64,000 nucleotides of DNA from Nitrospirae bacterium JdFR-86 (GTDB taxonomy: Bacteria > Nitrospirota > Thermodesulfovibrionia > Thermodesulfovibrionales > JdFR-86), in assembly GCA_002011815.1 (NCBI GenBank), contig MTOV01000015.1, positions 65,405-129,404 on the forward strand, in the 5' to 3' direction. The notes under the pieces are model-generated. The model was not told the origin of the DNA, did no database searches, and saw nothing but the letters and a program-made list of their open reading frames with translations. The position numbers and the translations under genes are program-made. Shown here piece after piece: positions 41,297 through 50,641 of this stretch (positions are counted from its first letter, which is position 1; every line of letters begins with the position of its first letter).

Positions 41297-42227
41297 ATGC
41301 CCTTACTATCTCCTGCACGAGTTTATGTCTGACGACATCACGTTCGGAGAAGTATACAACCTTTATGCCTTCGATTTCACCAAGTATTTTTTCCGCCTCT
41401 ACGAGGCCAGATACCTTTCCATGAGGAAGGTCTATCTGTGTGATATCTCCTGTTATAACGGTCTTTGAATTAAAGCCTAATCTTGTAAGATACATCTTCA
41501 TCTGCTCTGATGTTGTATTCTGAGCCTCATCCAGTATGATGAAAGAGTCGTTAAGCGTTCTTCCCCTCATGAATGCAAGCGGGGCTATTTCGATTATCCC
41601 CCGTTCTATGAACCTGTTTGCTTTTTCTGCCTCCATCATGTCATAGAGGGCGTCGTAGAGAGGTCTAAGATAGGGGTTTACTTTTTCGTAGAGGTCTCCG
41701 GGCAGGAAGCCCAGTCTTTCACCTGCTTCTACCGCAGGTCTTGCAAGGACGACCCTGCTTACCTGTTTGCGAAGCAGTGCATTGACTGCCATAGCCATGG
41801 CGAGGTAGGTCTTTCCTGTGCCGGCAGGTCCTATGCCGATAACGATGTCATGGGTTTTGATGGCTTCTATGTATCTGAGCTGGGTTTCTGTTTTCGGTAT
41901 TATAAGCTTCTTTTTCGGAGACACAGCTACGTTGTTATTGAAGAGTTCTTTCAGGGATACCGGCTCACCAGAGGAGAAAGAGCTTACGGCGTACCTGATG
42001 TCTTCGGGTCTTAGTGAATAACCGCTTTTGTTTATGCTTCTCAGTTCTTCTATGAGTGTCTTGGCTTTTTCTACAGAGGCTTCATCCCCCTGAAGAAAGA
42101 CTTTGTTTCCCCGCGAACTTATAATGATTCCGAGGGTCTCCTCTATGAGTTTCAGGTTCCTTTGCAGTTCGCCTGAAAGGAACGACAGTTCTTTTTCAGC
42201 GTCAAACTCTATCTGTGTAGTTACCGT
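41244..42227 (-). CDS. phoH: PhoH family ATPase; full-length frame begins at a non-canonical codon (ACG 42227, or CTT 42230)
   Basis: Core GIGPAGTGKTYLAMAMAVNALL, VILDEAQNTT in ORF track 41244..41924. Same frame continues upstream as VTTQIEFDAEKELSFLSGELQRNLKLIEETLGIIISSRGNKVFLQGDEASVEKAKTLIEELRSINKSGYSLRPEDIRYAVSSFSSGEPVSLKELFNNNVAVSPKKK, the conserved PhoH N-terminus; SD AAGGAG 6 nt before ACG. Confidence 0.88.
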   Translation of the reverse strand, partial: TVTTQIEFDAEKELSFLSGELQRNLKLIEETLGIIISSRGNKVFLQGDEASVEKAKTLIEELRSINKSGYSLRPEDIRYAVSSFSSGEPVSLKELFNNNVAVSPKKKLIIPKTETQLRYIEAIKTHDIVIGIGPAGTGKTYLAMAMAVNALLRKQVSRVVLARPAVEAGERLGFLPGDLYEKVNPYLRPLYDALYDMMEAEKANRFIERGIIEIAPLAFMRGRTLNDSFIILDEAQNTTSEQMKMYLTRLGFNSKTVITGDITQIDLPHGKVSGLVEAEKILGEIEGIKVVYFSERDVVRHKLVQEIVRAYDRYERKLAEETKQQKD

Positions 42228-42237
42228 AAGCGTCTCC

Positions 42238-42825
42238 TTATTTACGTTTAATTACGAATGCGTCTATCCCTTCGGTTTTTTTGAGTCTCAATGCCAGAAG
42301 CTCTGCAGCTTTTTTATCCTTGAATTTGCCGACTCTAACCCTGTAGATAGTCTTACCCTCTGGTGTCTTGGTGCTCTGGATATAGACCGTATAACCTTTT
42401 TTTCTGAGTTTTGCTTTTAGTGTTTCTGCGTCTTTACTGTTAAAGAATGCCCCTGCCTGCACGCTGTAGGTTTCTTTCTTTGCAATGGATGCAGTCTTCT
42501 TGGTCTTTGTTTTTGGCTTAGAAGGTTTTGTTTCGGGTTTGACTTCCGGCTTTTTGGTTTCAGGTTCTTGGAGCCTGGCTGTGACTGTCGGTTCCGATTG
42601 GAATAAAGCCTCAGGTATCGGAGGCGGACTCACTTCTTCGAACTGATATGGCTCCTGGGGCTGTGCAGGTATTTCCGCAGCGGTCGGCTTTGCCGTCTGG
42701 GTTTTAATGGTTGCCTTTCCTACGAAGAAACCAAGAGCAAAGCTTGCACCTGAAACTACCACAACTACAGCAATCGCTATTGCCCTGCCGCTCAGCATCT
42801 CCATAAAACCCTTTTTAGGGTTCAT
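42238..42825 (-). CDS. SPOR-domain membrane protein
   Basis: N-terminal TM helix; C-terminal ETYSVQAGAFFNSKDAETLKAKLRKKGYTVYIQ...YRVRVGKFKDKKAAELLALRLKK. Confidence 0.9.
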   Translation of the reverse strand: MNPKKGFMEMLSGRAIAIAVVVVVSGASFALGFFVGKATIKTQTAKPTAAEIPAQPQEPYQFEEVSPPPIPEALFQSEPTVTARLQEPETKKPEVKPETKPSKPKTKTKKTASIAKKETYSVQAGAFFNSKDAETLKAKLRKKGYTVYIQSTKTPEGKTIYRVRVGKFKDKKAAELLALRLKKTEGIDAFVIKRK

Positions 42826-43847
42826 ATAATAAGCATAGCATCACCATATGAAAAAAATCTATAACCTTTCTTTACTGCCTCGGCATATGCACTAAGGAGC
42901 TTTTCAGTGCCGCACAGTGCAGAGACGAGCATGAGAGGAGTGCTCCGCGGAAGATGAAAATTCGTAATAAGCCCTTTTACCGCCTTGAACCTGTAGCCAG
43001 GATAGATGAAAATGTCTGTGCTGCCTCTGAAAGTGCCGTTTGGCTTTGCCTGTGCGAAGAAAGGTTCGTTTGTGTTGGGAGCGTATCTGTTGCTGAAAAA
43101 GCCCTCTATTGCCCTTGTAGTGGTTGTGCCTACGGATATGAGTTTCCCTTTCAGATTGGAGATTTCTTCGATAAGCCGTTTGTCTATCTCGAAGTATTCA
43201 GGTTCCATTATATGGTCTTCTACCGAGTCCGTGCGGATGGGGGTGAATGTGCCTTTTCCTACATGAAGTGTGAGGTATCTTATGAGCACTCCTTTGTCTT
43301 CGAGTTTTTTTAGCAGGTCTTCTGTGAAGTGAAGCCCTGCCGTGGGTGCTGCTATAGAGCCTTCACACTTGGCATAGACTGTCTGATACCATTGTTTGTC
43401 CATACGGTTCGGTTTACGCTTTATATAAGGGGGCAGGGGCATCTGACCGGTTTCCCAGAGCGTCTCTTTTAAGTCACCTGAGGATATTATGTCTGCTGTC
43501 TTGCCTTCATACACCTGAAGTGAAAGTTTTTCAGATACCTTAAGCGTGCCTGTATATCTCTTTGGACAGAGGATTTCCCATCTCGTGCCTGAGATATGTC
43601 TTACAAGGAGTATCTCGAGCCTGCCGCCAGTGGGTTTAATGCCTGTAAGTCTTACCGGCAGCACCTTTGTGTTGTTCAGGAGGAGCATATCACCTTTGTC
43701 CAGATATTCGACTACGTCGTGGAATTTTCTGTGCTCGATTGCACCGTCCATGTGAAGCACGAGGAGTCTTGAATCATCTCTTTTTCTTAATGGTTCGCTG
43801 GCTATTAAGGACTGCGGAAGATGGAAATCAAAATCAGTTATTTTCAT
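42822..43847 (-). CDS. queA: S-adenosylmethionine:tRNA ribosyltransferase-isomerase QueA
   Basis: MKITDFDFHLPQSLIASEPLRKRDDSRLLVLH; AAPTAGLHFTEDLL; THFHLPRSTPLMLVSAL-like. Start at 43847 preferred over track 43973. Confidence 0.95.
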   Translation of the reverse strand: MKITDFDFHLPQSLIASEPLRKRDDSRLLVLHMDGAIEHRKFHDVVEYLDKGDMLLLNNTKVLPVRLTGIKPTGGRLEILLVRHISGTRWEILCPKRYTGTLKVSEKLSLQVYEGKTADIISSGDLKETLWETGQMPLPPYIKRKPNRMDKQWYQTVYAKCEGSIAAPTAGLHFTEDLLKKLEDKGVLIRYLTLHVGKGTFTPIRTDSVEDHIMEPEYFEIDKRLIEEISNLKGKLISVGTTTTRAIEGFFSNRYAPNTNEPFFAQAKPNGTFRGSTDIFIYPGYRFKAVKGLITNFHLPRSTPLMLVSALCGTEKLLSAYAEAVKKGYRFFSYGDAMLII

Positions 43848-44811
43848 AGGTCTCGATGGTGGTGCCGGGATAGAAATATGAGAGGATTTCCTTATATGTT
43901 TTCCCCTGTTTTGCCATTTCAAGTGCGCTCCACTGGCAGAGTCCCACGCCGTGACCGTAGCCTTTGCCTTCAAGGAATACCGAGTCTTTTTCTATCCGGA
44001 GAGTGAAATTCGTGCTCGGAAGTCTTTTCCAGCCAAGACTTTTTCTCAACTCAGTAGCCTTGATGATTTTATTGTCAGGGTTGCTGATAAAAGCAAGCTC
44101 TTTGACTCTGCCTGTGGCTGTATAGGATTTTATTTTTATGTCTTTTATGCCTTTTACGCCTATGGCCTGTTCTATTTCCGCAAGGGGTATCTTTCTTGCC
44201 CAGATGCTGTAAGGCGAGAGCTTGCAACTTGCCCTGACGGATTTTAAATAAGGGTAGCTTTTGCCGAAGACTTCCTGGGGCTCTTCGGTTCTGCCTCCGC
44301 ATGTGGAATGATAGAATGCCTCGATTGGACTTCCATTGTATGTGAGTATTTCACCCTTTGTCTGTCTGACTGCAGAGGAGACTACTGTGTCTGAGTTGAG
44401 CCCCTTGTAGAGTTGATGGAGCACTGTGGATGTAACATGGAACTTTCTGTCACTGTTTTTTAGTTTCTGGAAGACGGCATATGTCCTGACGACAACTGCC
44501 TGAGCCTTAAGTGCTTCCATTGCCCAGTCTTTTCCAGTCTCTGCTTTTACGACCCCTTCGACATAGGCTTCAAGCGGCACTTCATTTATGAGGTAAAGAC
44601 CGCTTTTGCCTTTCCAGACTTCGATATCCCCGCTGTAGCTGACATGTCCCATGATGAGGTCGCCGTTTACCCTGTCGAGTCTTACGAGTTTTTCGTCTTC
44701 CTCTGGAATGTGGTTAAAGTCTTTATCAAGGATTAAGACCTTTATGGTCTCCGGCAGTGCCGGAGCCGCTGTCAGTATGATTGTCAGTGCTATTACGATT
44801 AAGGTTTTCAG
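43834..44811 (-). CDS. SpoIID/LytB domain secreted protein; signal peptide reached only from a CTG start at 44811
   Basis: Track ORF 43834..44652 has VPLEAYVEGVVKAETGKDWAMEALKAQAVVVRTYAV and GYGHGVGLCQWSALEMA. Upstream same frame gives (M)KTLIVIALTIILTAAPALPETIKVLILDKDFNHIPEEDEKLVRLDRVNGDLIMGHVS. Confidence 0.87.
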   Translation of the reverse strand: MKTLIVIALTIILTAAPALPETIKVLILDKDFNHIPEEDEKLVRLDRVNGDLIMGHVSYSGDIEVWKGKSGLYLINEVPLEAYVEGVVKAETGKDWAMEALKAQAVVVRTYAVFQKLKNSDRKFHVTSTVLHQLYKGLNSDTVVSSAVRQTKGEILTYNGSPIEAFYHSTCGGRTEEPQEVFGKSYPYLKSVRASCKLSPYSIWARKIPLAEIEQAIGVKGIKDIKIKSYTATGRVKELAFISNPDNKIIKATELRKSLGWKRLPSTNFTLRIEKDSVFLEGKGYGHGVGLCQWSALEMAKQGKTYKEILSYFYPGTTIETYENN

Positions 44812-45038
44812 TGTCTCCTCCCCAAGACCCAGAGAATAAGTGTAATTATCAGGCTTAAGAGTATGCTTGTGGCTAATGGAAAGTAGAATGTAAAATTCTT
44901 TCTCTGTATTAGTATATCACCTGGAAGCCTGCCTATAAAAGGGACTTTCCCGGCGACAGTCAGAATCGCACCGAGTGCGGCGATAATGATGCCGATGAGA
45001 ATCAAGCCTTTTCCTATCTGTTCTATACCGTTTATCAT
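44808..45038 (-). CDS. DUF2905 family small membrane protein
   Basis: IGKGLILIGIIIAALGAILTVAGKVPFIGRLPGDILIQRKNFTFYFPLATSILLSLIITLILW. Confidence 0.9.
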   Translation of the reverse strand: MINGIEQIGKGLILIGIIIAALGAILTVAGKVPFIGRLPGDILIQRKNFTFYFPLATSILLSLIITLILWVLGRRH

Positions 45039-45046
45039 GTGTATGC

Positions 45047-45613
45047 CTATACAGCGATTTTGTTAAACCGGGATTTTTTAAGCCGTTTCTGGGCTTCTCT
45101 TTCCTGTTTTGAGTATATGCATCCGCAGTATTTCTGTCTGTAGAGCCCGAGTTCTTTTGAAAGCCTTACGCCTTCCTGCCATCCTCCCCGCAGGTCTTCA
45201 AAGTAAAAGGGTATGGAGTATTCTTTTCCTATTTGTTTTCCTGTTTCTACTATCAGGTCGAATTTTTGATACGGGCTTACGAGCAGTGTTGTGGTAAAGC
45301 CGTCGAGTCCCATTTTTTTAGCTGTGCTTGCCGTCTCCCTGAGCCTCATCTGGTAGCACACTGCACAGCGGATGCCTTTATGGTCTTCAAGTGCATTAAG
45401 AAAGTCTTTCAAGCCGTAGTGGTCTATGTATTCTATATCGAGTCCCCAAAGGCTGTCGAGCGTATTTAATGCTTCCAGTCGTTTTGTATATTCTTCTTCA
45501 GGATGAATGTTCGGGTTAAACCACAGTCCCTTTAAATCTATGCCTTTTGATGACAGGTGCCTGATGGGATGCAGACTGCAGTTTGCACAGCATATGTGCA
45601 TGAGAAGCTTCAT
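45047..45613 (-). CDS. queH: Epoxyqueuosine reductase QueH (DUF208)
   Basis: KLLMHICCANCSLHPIRHL...GLWFNPNIHPEEEYTKRLEAL; RCAVCYQMRL; YCGCIYS. Confidence 0.93.
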   Translation of the reverse strand: MKLLMHICCANCSLHPIRHLSSKGIDLKGLWFNPNIHPEEEYTKRLEALNTLDSLWGLDIEYIDHYGLKDFLNALEDHKGIRCAVCYQMRLRETASTAKKMGLDGFTTTLLVSPYQKFDLIVETGKQIGKEYSIPFYFEDLRGGWQEGVRLSKELGLYRQKYCGCIYSKQEREAQKRLKKSRFNKIAV

Positions 45614-45637
45614 GTAATATTATAACAAAAGCCCATG

Positions 45638-45958
45638 TTATGCCTCTTCCGCAGGCGTTACGACTGCCATTACCACGAGTTTTTCCCCTTTGTCTGCTGA
45701 AAAACCGTGAAGCACCATTGGCTCGCAAAGGATGCAGGTCTTTTCATCTGCCTCGACTGTTTCGTCTCCGACAATGAAAGTCCCCTTGCCTTCTACGCAG
45801 TACATGAGGAGTCTCAGGGGTGCTTTGTGGGGCTCAAGTTTCTGCCCTGGGTTCAGGCACATAAGGGCGATTCGCATCTCAGGCTTGTCAGAAAGCATCT
45901 GCCTTGAGATTTTGTCAGGATGAAATTCAATCATCTTTTTTAAGTCTATGACTTCCAT
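45638..45958 (-). CDS. Cupin domain protein
   Basis: MCLNPGQKLEPHKAPLRLLMYCVEGKGTFIVGDETVEADEKTCILCEPMVLHGFSA. Confidence 0.8.
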   Translation of the reverse strand: MEVIDLKKMIEFHPDKISRQMLSDKPEMRIALMCLNPGQKLEPHKAPLRLLMYCVEGKGTFIVGDETVEADEKTCILCEPMVLHGFSADKGEKLVVMAVVTPAEEA

Positions 45959-46137
45959 GAGATACCTCCTGTTTTAAGGTGTCTTATTATCAGGGAGTTT
46001 AGTCCTTTCTGACCGGGTAGGCAACAAAATCTTTTTCTATTAGCCCTTTCAGCCTCTTGCTTGCTTTGGTATCGGCAATCCGGAGGGGTGCGTGCCTTAT
46101 TGAATTTTCCTGGTGTAGATACTACTATATAACTAAT

Positions 46138-46809
46138 TTGACTGAGCTTATAGACAGGATAAGCACCGTATACAAGCGGATGTCTCATGCCGCCATGAGA
46201 GCCGGCAGAAACCCTGAGGATGTAAGGCTCGTTGCAGTTACGAAGTTTGTAGACGCCAGCAGGATAAAAGAGGCTTTTGATGCAGGCTTGAGGGTATTCG
46301 GCGAAAGCAGGGTGCAGGAGGCGCAGGAGAAGGTAGCGGAACTGCAGGGGCTGAATATCCAGTGGCATATGGTAGGGCATCTTCAGAAGAATAAGGCAAA
46401 GGCGGCAGTGGGGATTTTCGATTTGATTCATTCTCTGGATTCAGTCGAACTGATGGAGCTTGTGAACAAATATGCAGATAAGTTAGGAAAGGTGCAAAAA
46501 GGACTCATACAGGTAAAACTCTCTGAAGAGGAAAGCAAGTTCGGCATAAGCGAGAATGAAGTAGAAGAACTTCTTGAGGCGGCAAAGGGTATGAAAAACC
46601 TGAAAATAGAGGGTTTGATGACGATCCCTCCGTTTTTCGATGACCCTGAGCTTGCAAGACCATATTACAGAAGGCTTAAGGAACTGGGAGACAGGTTTGG
46701 TCTTCCTGAGCTTTCGATGGGCATGACTAATGATTTCGAGATTGCGATAGAAGAGGGGGCAACCATGGTAAGGGTGGGCACTGCAATATTCGGGGAGAGA
46801 CCGGAATGA
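46138..46809 (+). CDS. yggS: YggS family pyridoxal phosphate homeostasis protein
   Basis: [83 protein letters not shown] 46138 preferred start (MTELIDRIS). Confidence 0.94.
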   Translation: MTELIDRISTVYKRMSHAAMRAGRNPEDVRLVAVTKFVDASRIKEAFDAGLRVFGESRVQEAQEKVAELQGLNIQWHMVGHLQKNKAKAAVGIFDLIHSLDSVELMELVNKYADKLGKVQKGLIQVKLSEEESKFGISENEVEELLEAAKGMKNLKIEGLMTIPPFFDDPELARPYYRRLKELGDRFGLPELSMGMTNDFEIAIEEGATMVRVGTAIFGERPE

Positions 46810-47585
46810 TTGGCTTTATCGGTGGCGGAAATATGGCAGAAGCCCTTATAAAAGGGATGACTGCACACGGCATGAGGGACATAATAGTTTCTGAACCCCG
46901 TGTAGAAAGAAGACAGCATCTGGAGCAGGTTTACGGTGTAAAAACTACATCTGATAATCTTGAGGCGGTTTCGTCCTCAGAGATTGTAATACTTGCCGTA
47001 AAACCGCAGAACATGGCTGAAGTCCTCGATGAGATAGCTGACTCTGTGGCAGGAAAGACTATTGTCTCAATAGCCGCAGGCATTACGATTGCTTACTTAA
47101 AAGACAGGCTTAAAACTGACAGAATCATCCGCGTGATGCCCAATGTTGCCTCTCAAGTGCAAGAGGGCATGGCGGTAATCTCGCTTTGTGAGTGTTTCTC
47201 AGGCAAGGATGTAAATATTGTAAAAGAGATTTTTATGTCTTCAGGCAGGGTGCTTATGCTGCCTGAGAAGCATCTGAATGCAGTGACTGCACTGTCCGGA
47301 AGCGGACCTGCATTTATTGCCCTGTTTTTAGAGGCAATGATAGAGGGTGGCGTGAATCTGGGGCTTACAGAGGATGATGCCCTTGCCCTTGCTGTCCAAA
47401 CAGCCGCAGGCACTGTAAGGCTTTTGGATGAAGGGCTTGCACCTGAAAGACTTATAGAGATGGTCAGGTCGCCAGGCGGAACAACTGCCGCAGGCTTGAA
47501 GGTGTTTGAGGAAAAGGGATTGAAAACAACCGTGATTGATGCGTTGAAGGCAGCAGCAAAAAGAGCAGAGGAGCTGGCTAAGTGA
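46806..47585 (+). CDS. proC: Pyrroline-5-carboxylate reductase
   Basis: [58 protein letters not shown]. Confidence 0.95.
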   Translation: MIGFIGGGNMAEALIKGMTAHGMRDIIVSEPRVERRQHLEQVYGVKTTSDNLEAVSSSEIVILAVKPQNMAEVLDEIADSVAGKTIVSIAAGITIAYLKDRLKTDRIIRVMPNVASQVQEGMAVISLCECFSGKDVNIVKEIFMSSGRVLMLPEKHLNAVTALSGSGPAFIALFLEAMIEGGVNLGLTEDDALALAVQTAAGTVRLLDEGLAPERLIEMVRSPGGTTAAGLKVFEEKGLKTTVIDALKAAAKRAEELAK

Positions 47586-47625
47586 TTACTCTTGGGTAAT
47601 AACCGGAATAACCGAGGAGGTTTAA

Positions 47626-47925
47626 ATGTTTATATTTGGAAATTTTCTGTTTGCGCTGGCTCAGGTGCTGGACATAGTCCTGACGATTTACATGTGGGTA
47701 ATCGTCATAGCTGCCCTGATAAGCTGGGTGAATCCAGACCCGTATAATCCCATTGTAAGGTTTCTTTATGCTGCAACCGAGCCTGTTCTAAGGCGAATCA
47801 GACGGCTTATAGCATTCCATGTTAGCATAGACTTTTCACCCATGATAGCAATTTTAGGCATATTGTTTTTAAAGTATTTTCTAGTAGCGTCCATGATGGA
47901 TATTGCAAGAAAGCTTAGATATTAG
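47626..47925 (+). CDS. YggT family membrane protein
   Basis: LAQVLDIVLTIYMWVIVIAALISWVNPDPYNPIVRFLYAATEPVLRRIRRL. Confidence 0.92.
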   Translation: MFIFGNFLFALAQVLDIVLTIYMWVIVIAALISWVNPDPYNPIVRFLYAATEPVLRRIRRLIAFHVSIDFSPMIAILGILFLKYFLVASMMDIARKLRY

Positions 47926-47946
47926 ACGGACCGAAAGGAGGAGGTC

Positions 47947-48429
47947 ATGAGAATAACGCCTCTTGATATTCAGCAGAAGCAGTTCCCAATAAAGTTCAGA
48001 GGGTTTGATGTTGAGGAGGTGTATGCGTTTCTTGAGGTGGTAAGAGAAGAGATGGAGGAATTGCTGAGGGAGAACGCTTCTTTAAAAGAGAACCTCCACA
48101 GACTTGAAACCCAGCTGAAAGAATACAAGGATATGGAGACTACACTGAGAGAGACCCTGATGACCGCCCAGCAGATGGTGGATGAGTACAAAGTGAATGC
48201 AAGAAAAGAAGCGGAACTGCTTACAAGAGAGGCGGAACTCAAGGCAGAAGCCATAATCAAGGAGGCGCAGGAAAAAGTCGTCAAGATACACGAGGACATC
48301 GTAGACCTTAAGGGCATAAGACGGCATTTCAAAGAGGAGGTAAGGAGGCTGATAGAGTCCCACCTTAGAATGCTTGAGTTCGATTCAGAGAGGGAAGACG
48401 AAGAAAAGGGTGAAAAAACAGAGGTATAA
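47947..48429 (+). CDS. divIVA: DivIVA domain cell-division protein
   Basis: MRITPLDIQQKQFPIKFRGFDVEEVYAFLEVVREEMEELLRENA. Confidence 0.9.
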   Translation: MRITPLDIQQKQFPIKFRGFDVEEVYAFLEVVREEMEELLRENASLKENLHRLETQLKEYKDMETTLRETLMTAQQMVDEYKVNARKEAELLTREAELKAEAIIKEAQEKVVKIHEDIVDLKGIRRHFKEEVRRLIESHLRMLEFDSEREDEEKGEKTEV

Positions 48430-49678
48430 CGCAGTCAAAGGCGTGCAGGATATCCTGCCGCCTGATATCTATATCTGGCAGAAAATCGAGGCTGCCGCCA
48501 AAGAAATCTTCAGGGTATATGGCTTTCAGGAGCTTAGACTGCCCATAATGGAGCCTACTGCAATCTTTGTGAGGAGCATCGGAGAAACCTCGGATATCGT
48601 TGAAAAGGAAATGTACACATTTACCGACAAGGGCGGAAGAAGCATAACCCTGAGACCAGAAGGCACTGCCTCGGCAGTCAGATGCTATGTGCAGAACCAT
48701 CTTTATAACCTTCCTTCACCGCAGAAGTTTTTTTATTCAGGCCCGATGTTCAGGTATGAAAGACCACAGAAAGGCAGGCTCAGACAGTTCTATCAGATAG
48801 GTGTCGAGGCGTTCGGTGTAAGCGAGCCGAAGCTCGATGCAGAGATTATAGCAATGCTCAGGGTGTTCCTTGAGCGGATAGGACTCAGTGGGCTTAATTT
48901 TGAGATAAATTCCATAGGCTGTGAGAAATGCAGACCTGGTTACAGAGATGCACTCCTTGATTTCTTCTCTTCACGGCTTGACTCCTTATGCCCTGACTGT
49001 AAAAGGAGATATGAGCAGAATCCCCTGAGAATACTCGACTGCAAGGTGGACGCGTGTATAGAGCAGAGGAAAGATGCACCTGTTGTCTCTGATTTTCTAT
49101 GTGATGAATGCGTATCGCATTTCAGTGAACTCCGGAGCATTCTGGAAATGCTTGATGTCCCTTATGTTGTAAATCCGACTATGGTGAGGGGGCTTGATTA
49201 CTATACGAGGACGACTTTCGAGGTCACGAGCGAGCGTCTTGGGGCGCAGAATGCAGTTGCTGCTGGCGGCAGATATGACAGGCTTGTTGAGGAGTTCGGT
49301 GGTCCTCCGACTCCGGCTGTGGGTTTTGCTGTCGGCATGGAAAGACTCGTTGCCCTTGTAAAGGATACTGCAGATTCTGTTCCGTCACCAGAGGTTTTTA
49401 TTGCTACAGTCGGTAAAGATGCAGCTCAGAAAGCTCTTCTGATAGCAGAGGGGTTCAGGGCAAAAGGCGTGTGGGTTGAGGTTGGGTATGAAGGAGCATC
49501 TTTGAGAAGCCAGATGAGAAGGGCTGACAGATTCAATGCAAATTATGTCCTTATCTTGGGGGAGGACGAGCTAAAAAGGGGCAGAATCGGCTGGAAAAAC
49601 CTGAAAGACGGCTCTGCAGGCGAGGTCGGTATACAAGAAGTTTATGATTTTTTACAAAAAAACCTAAATAAGATATAA
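48410..49678 (+). CDS. hisS: Histidyl-tRNA synthetase
   Basis: AVKGVQDILPPD; FYSGPMFRYERPQKGRLRQFYQIGVEAFG; GLDYYTRTTFEV. GTG at 48410. Confidence 0.96.
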   Translation: MKKQRYNAVKGVQDILPPDIYIWQKIEAAAKEIFRVYGFQELRLPIMEPTAIFVRSIGETSDIVEKEMYTFTDKGGRSITLRPEGTASAVRCYVQNHLYNLPSPQKFFYSGPMFRYERPQKGRLRQFYQIGVEAFGVSEPKLDAEIIAMLRVFLERIGLSGLNFEINSIGCEKCRPGYRDALLDFFSSRLDSLCPDCKRRYEQNPLRILDCKVDACIEQRKDAPVVSDFLCDECVSHFSELRSILEMLDVPYVVNPTMVRGLDYYTRTTFEVTSERLGAQNAVAAGGRYDRLVEEFGGPPTPAVGFAVGMERLVALVKDTADSVPSPEVFIATVGKDAAQKALLIAEGFRAKGVWVEVGYEGASLRSQMRRADRFNANYVLILGEDELKRGRIGWKNLKDGSAGEVGIQEVYDFLQKNLNKI

Positions 49679-49687
49679 TCTTTTTTG

Positions 49688-50641
49688 ATGGGTGTTCTTA
49701 GAGCCTCTGTCCCCGGTATAGGTATTACGCTAATGGTAGCAGTGATTTCTTTTCTTACCTCGTCAATTCACCCATCTTTTGATGCACTGGTTATCTCGAT
49801 AATTTTCGGAATGCTTGTTGCCAATATGTTTGATAACAGGGAAGTGTTCGACAGGGGCGTAAATATAGTATTGAAAACGTTTCTTCCTATAGGTATAGGT
49901 TTTTACGGAATGCAGCTTGTGTTTTCTGACTCGGAGATGCGACTTTTACCTGCTGTCATAGGTGTTTTTATTCTTGTCTTTGGTGTTACGTATTTCATAT
50001 CCAGAGGGTTTGGCCTGGGACGACGTTTGTCTGTATTGTTAAGCACTGGAATGTCTGTCTGCGGCGCTTCCGCTATTGTAGTCATAGCACCCCTTATAAA
50101 TGTAAAAAGAGAGGATACTTCAATATCCATAATCTCCGTCATGACAGTAGGTTTGACAGGTATGCTTATTTATCGTTTCCTGTATGGGACGTTTGGACTG
50201 CCAATGGAAAATTTCGCTTTTCTTTCAGGCACGACTCTTCCAATGTTCGGTCAGGTTAAAGTTGCATCTTCGGCAATGGGGCAGGAGAGTCTTTTGATGG
50301 CTTCAAATTTTAAACTTTTAAGGGTCTCTGCTCTGGCGGTTCTGGCAGGTGCGGCTTTGGTGTTTTTAGGAAGGGAGAAAAAAAGGTTTTATGTCCCGTG
50401 GTTTATGGTATTGTTTTTTATTCTGGCAGTTGCAGTGAACGTATCTGAAAAGGTTGCATCCGTTAGAGGAGTGTTCGAGACGATAAGCAAATTTTCCCTT
50501 TCCTTTGCACTTTCTGCAATCGGATTGTCTCTGGATTTTAACTCCATAACAGACAAAGGGGCATCTCCACTCTTTGCGGTATTTCTCTCTTGGGGCATAA
50601 TAGTACTGACGATTTACCTCGTGTTTAGTGTGACGGCTTAA
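49688..50641 (+). CDS. YeiH/UPF0324 family putative sulfate exporter
   Basis: GVNIVLKTFLPIGIGFYGMQLVFS; GMSVCGASAIVVIAPLINVKREDTSISIISV. Confidence 0.87.
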   Translation: MGVLRASVPGIGITLMVAVISFLTSSIHPSFDALVISIIFGMLVANMFDNREVFDRGVNIVLKTFLPIGIGFYGMQLVFSDSEMRLLPAVIGVFILVFGVTYFISRGFGLGRRLSVLLSTGMSVCGASAIVVIAPLINVKREDTSISIISVMTVGLTGMLIYRFLYGTFGLPMENFAFLSGTTLPMFGQVKVASSAMGQESLLMASNFKLLRVSALAVLAGAALVFLGREKKRFYVPWFMVLFFILAVAVNVSEKVASVRGVFETISKFSLSFALSAIGLSLDFNSITDKGASPLFAVFLSWGIIVLTIYLVFSVTA

